Positions 38,864 to 41,803 of a stretch of DNA of 41,803 nucleotides are shown piece by piece. The DNA is from an uncultured Collinsella sp. (GTDB lineage Bacteria; Actinomycetota; Coriobacteriia; Coriobacteriales; Coriobacteriaceae), in assembly GCA_900548265.1 (NCBI GenBank), contig URKG01000017.1, forward strand, positions 1 to 41,803, given 5' to 3'. Position 1 is the first letter of the stretch, and each line of letters starts with the position of its first letter. Position numbers and translations under genes: made by a program. The notes beneath the pieces were generated by a model. That model had not been told where the DNA came from, ran no database searches, and saw nothing but the letters and a program-made list of their open reading frames with translations.

Positions 38864-41602
38864 GTGGCAGACGATATCAACAATAGCGAGGGTATGGACG
38901 AGGCCGGCGATGCCGGTATGCCCGACGATCTGAAGCGCCTGCTTGCCCGTGCTGAGCAGGGCGAGGACGGCGACCCGGACGCCTATAACCCCGATGCCGA
39001 TGATGATGAGGAAGAAGACGACGCCGAGCTCGAGGAGAGCTTTGGCGAAGTCGACCGTGGCGCCTCGGCCGGCGAGGATATCAACGGCGGCCAGCTCCAG
39101 ATTTCGGAGTTTGGCCGCGAGATGAAGCAGTCGTTCATCGAGTATTCGATGTCGGTCATCACGGCGCGCGCCCTGCCGGACGTGCGCGACGGCTTAAAGC
39201 CGGTGCACCGCCGCATCCTGTACGCGATGAACGAGAGCGGCATCTACCCCAACCGCCCGCACAAGAAGTCAGCTTGGACGGTCGGCGAAGTTATCGGTAA
39301 GTACCACCCGCATGGCGATTTCGCGGTCTACGAGGCCATGGTCCGCCTGGCACAGTGGTTCTCCATGCGCACGCCGCTCATCGACGGCCACGGCAACTTC
39401 GGCAACATCGACGGCGACGGCGCGGCGGCCATGCGTTACACCGAGAGCCGCCTGGCAAAGCCCGCCATGGAACTGCTGCGTGACTTGCAGAAGGATACCG
39501 TCGACTGGCAGCCCAACTACGACGAATCGCTCGCCGAGCCCGTGGCGCTGCCTGCGCGCTTCCCCAACCTGCTGGTCAACGGCAGTCAGGGCATCGCCGT
39601 CGGCATGGCCACCAACATCGCCCCGCATAACCTCACCGAGGCGATCGAGGCCACCTGCTACCTGATTGACAACCCCGACGCCACCGTCGACGAGCTCATG
39701 CAGATCATGCCCGGTCCGGACTTCCCCACCGGCGCCATCATCATGGGCAGCGCCGGCATTAAGCAGAGCTACGAGACCGGCCGCGGCTCTATTACCGTGC
39801 GTGCCAAGGCACATGTGGAGTCCACCAAGACCGGCCGCAGCCGCCTGGTCTTTACCGAGATTCCCTACATGGTCAACAAGGGCACCCTGCAGGAGAAGAT
39901 CGCCCAGCTCGTCAACGACAAGCGCATCGAGGGCATCTCGGATATGCGCGATGAGTCCAACCAGAAGGGCATCCGTCTGGTCATCGAGCTCAAGAAGGGC
40001 GTCATTCCGCAGGTCGTGCTCAACAACCTGTATAAGTACACCTCGCTGCAGACGACCTTTGGCGCCAACAACCTGGCGCTCGTCAACGGCGTTCCCAAAT
40101 GCCTGAGTCTGCGCGAGATGCTGCAGCACTATATCGACCACCAGGTCGACGTCGTCACCCGCCGCACTCGTTTTGACCTCAAGAAGGCCCAGGCGCGTGC
40201 GCATATCCTCGAGGGCTACCTGATGGCCCTTGACCATATCGACGAGGTCATCAGCATCATCCGCTCCTCGCAGACCGACTCCGAGGCCAGCGGCCGCCTG
40301 ATCGAGCGCTTTGGCTTTACGCCCGAGCAGACCACGGCCATCCTCGAGATGAAGCTGCGCCGCCTGACCGGCCTGGAGCGCGACAAGATCCAAGAAGAGT
40401 TGGACGGCCTGCGCCGCGCCATCGCTTACTACGAGGACCTGCTGGCGCATGAGGAGAAGATCCTGGGCGTCATCAAGGAAGAGATGCGCGAGATCTCCAA
40501 GAAGTTTGGCGACAAGCGCCGTACCGAAATCAGCCAGGTTGAGAAGGACCTGGATGTCGAGGACCTCATCGCCGACGAGGATATGGTCGTGACCATCACC
40601 CACACCGGCTACGTTAAGCGTATCCCGGTGGCTGCCTACCGTGCCCAGAAGCGCGGTGGCAAGGGCGTGTCTGGCGTCAATCTCAAAGAGGACGACGTTA
40701 TCGATGAGATGTTCATCGCGTCCACGCACGAGTACGTGCTGTTCTTCTCGAGCAAGGGCAAGGTCTATCGCCTGAAGGTGCACGAGCTGCCGGTGGGTAC
40801 GCGCCAGGCGCGCGGTACCGCGATCGTCAACCTGCTGCCCTTCGAGGAGGGCGAGAAGATCGCGAGCGTCATCAGCTGCCGCGAGTTCCCGGCCGACGAG
40901 TACCTGATGTTTGCCACCAAGAGCGGCATGGTCAAGAAGACCGTGATGAGCGCATATGACCGCAGCCGTCGCGACGGCCTGATCGCTATCAACCTGCGTG
41001 ACGACGACGCGCTGCTGAACGTGCGCCGCGTGCGCGAGGGCGACAAGATTATCCTGGCCACCACCGCGGGCAAGGCGATCATGTTCTCCGAGGAGCAGGT
41101 GCGCGCCACCGGCCGCGATACCAGCGGCGTTCGCGGTATCGGTCTGAAGGACGGCGTGAGCGTTCTGGGCATGGAAGTCACTAACGGCAACGGCGATCTA
41201 TTCGTCATCACCGAGCGCGGCTACGGCAAGCGCACGCCGGTCGCGGACTACCCGGAGCAGAATCGCGGCGGTCAGGGCGTCTACACCATCCAAATGACCG
41301 AGCGTAAGGGTAACCTCGCGGCCATGAAGACGGTGGGCCCGCAGCACGAGCTGTTCATCGTGACGGAGGGCGCGACGGTCATTCGCGTCAAGACCGACGA
41401 GATCAGCCAGACCGGCCGCGCCACCCAGGGCGTCAAGATGATGACCGTCGACGACAACGACCGCGTATGCGCCGTAGCCCGCATGACGGCAGCCAAAGAG
41501 AAGCCCGAAGGCGAAGCAACAGAAGACGGTTCTGCCCCCGAAGAAGCCCCAGTCGATCTAGGCGATGGCAACGACATGCCAGAAGATCTCCTAGACGAGT
41601 AA
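38864..41602 (+). CDS. gyrA: DNA gyrase subunit A
   Basis: This 912-residue subunit cuts and rejoins DNA. Residues 1-75 are a strongly acidic extension with DDDEEEDD, absent from typical GyrA. The catalytic Tyr lies in MRYTESRL near residue 190, then the coiled-coil gate, and a C-terminal wrapping domain with the GyrA-box AQKRGGKG near 595-602. At the place of E. coli Ser83 there is Phe153 and at Asp87 there is Glu157 (HGDFAVYE), both in the quinolone region. GTG follows AGGAGG by 4 bases. It lies after gyrB with a long inverted repeat in between. Confidence 0.97.
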   Translation: MADDINNSEGMDEAGDAGMPDDLKRLLARAEQGEDGDPDAYNPDADDDEEEDDAELEESFGEVDRGASAGEDINGGQLQISEFGREMKQSFIEYSMSVITARALPDVRDGLKPVHRRILYAMNESGIYPNRPHKKSAWTVGEVIGKYHPHGDFAVYEAMVRLAQWFSMRTPLIDGHGNFGNIDGDGAAAMRYTESRLAKPAMELLRDLQKDTVDWQPNYDESLAEPVALPARFPNLLVNGSQGIAVGMATNIAPHNLTEAIEATCYLIDNPDATVDELMQIMPGPDFPTGAIIMGSAGIKQSYETGRGSITVRAKAHVESTKTGRSRLVFTEIPYMVNKGTLQEKIAQLVNDKRIEGISDMRDESNQKGIRLVIELKKGVIPQVVLNNLYKYTSLQTTFGANNLALVNGVPKCLSLREMLQHYIDHQVDVVTRRTRFDLKKAQARAHILEGYLMALDHIDEVISIIRSSQTDSEASGRLIERFGFTPEQTTAILEMKLRRLTGLERDKIQEELDGLRRAIAYYEDLLAHEEKILGVIKEEMREISKKFGDKRRTEISQVEKDLDVEDLIADEDMVVTITHTGYVKRIPVAAYRAQKRGGKGVSGVNLKEDDVIDEMFIASTHEYVLFFSSKGKVYRLKVHELPVGTRQARGTAIVNLLPFEEGEKIASVISCREFPADEYLMFATKSGMVKKTVMSAYDRSRRDGLIAINLRDDDALLNVRRVREGDKIILATTAGKAIMFSEEQVRATGRDTSGVRGIGLKDGVSVLGMEVTNGNGDLFVITERGYGKRTPVADYPEQNRGGQGVYTIQMTERKGNLAAMKTVGPQHELFIVTEGATVIRVKTDEISQTGRATQGVKMMTVDDNDRVCAVARMTAAKEKPEGEATEDGSAPEEAPVDLGDGNDMPEDLLDE

Positions 41603-41642
41603 GAGGCTCTAGCTGGTAAAAATCATCAGACCCCATATATCG

Positions 41643-41675
41643 GCGGTCGGCGCACTGCGCGCCGACCGCTTTTTT
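41643..41675 (+). terminator. Terminator of gyrA
   Basis: GCGGTCGGCGC pairs with GCGCCGACCGC around a 5-base loop, followed by six T. Confidence 0.95.
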
Positions 41676-41748
41676 GAAAACCTTTGAACCCCACGTCGCC
41701 CCCGGCTGCCCGGCGGCATGCGAAGTCGCCTGCTCGGACAGTCCTGCT

Positions 41749-41786
41749 CGCACGGAGAGCACATTAAGTGCTCTCCTGCTCGTGCG
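41749..41786. repeat. Palindromic element at right edge
   Basis: GGAGAGCAC-ATTAA-GTGCTCTCC forms a perfect 9-bp hairpin, flanked by CGCAC and GTGCG that extend it with a bulge. It may be a repeated intergenic element; the window ends soon after. Confidence 0.5.
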
Positions 41787-41803
41787 GAACTCGCGATCGA
41801 CTT

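Overview
The window is a high-GC chromosomal segment that carries a replication origin. Gene order and protein types point to the class Coriobacteriia (Actinomycetota), most likely Collinsella or a close relative. That is an inference from sequence character, since no database could be searched. Genes left of about 30.1 kb lie mostly on the minus strand and genes right of about 30.5 kb all lie on the plus strand, as expected for divergence from oriC.

Left part (1-10.6 kb): an AT-rich traX-like gene and unrecognised remnants lie beside tRNA-Lys(UUU), with a duplicated tRNA 3' end. Then come an M29 aminopeptidase, a two-TM protein with purC, an OmpR-type response regulator and histidine kinase pair, a Tat lipoprotein coupled to a TSCPD protein, purB, and tRNA-Gly(CCC) with two more duplicated tRNA 3' ends. 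Middle part (10.8-24.9 kb): a 1143-residue LPATG-anchored thioester-domain adhesin; a large membrane M28-like protein with a very long acidic insert and apparently lost catalytic residues; a tandem pair of WYL regulators; an exonuclease-DinG helicase fusion; ddl; and rlmN.

Origin region (25-41.8 kb): leftward are a small membrane protein, parB, parA, three parS sites spaced exactly 39 bp apart, rsmG, khpB (jag), yidC, yidD, rnpA and rpmH. Rightward are an unusual GHKL-ATPase/winged-helix gene only 15 bp upstream of dnaA, then dnaA, dnaN, recF, a DUF721 (DciA-like) gene, gyrB and gyrA. DnaA-box-like TTTTCAACA sites lie before the GHKL gene, inside it, and between dnaA and dnaN. The dnaA-dnaN gap also has a run of five DnaA-trios and an AT-rich stretch, so it is the best candidate for the unwinding site.

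The most promising new biology is the GHKL/winged-helix protein, which is probably co-transcribed with dnaA and whose own gene contains DnaA-box-like sites. Next are the paired change in DnaA-box sequence and DnaA recognition motif, the pseudo-M28 membrane protein, the tRNA-tail duplications, and GyrA residues that differ from E. coli at the two main quinolone positions.
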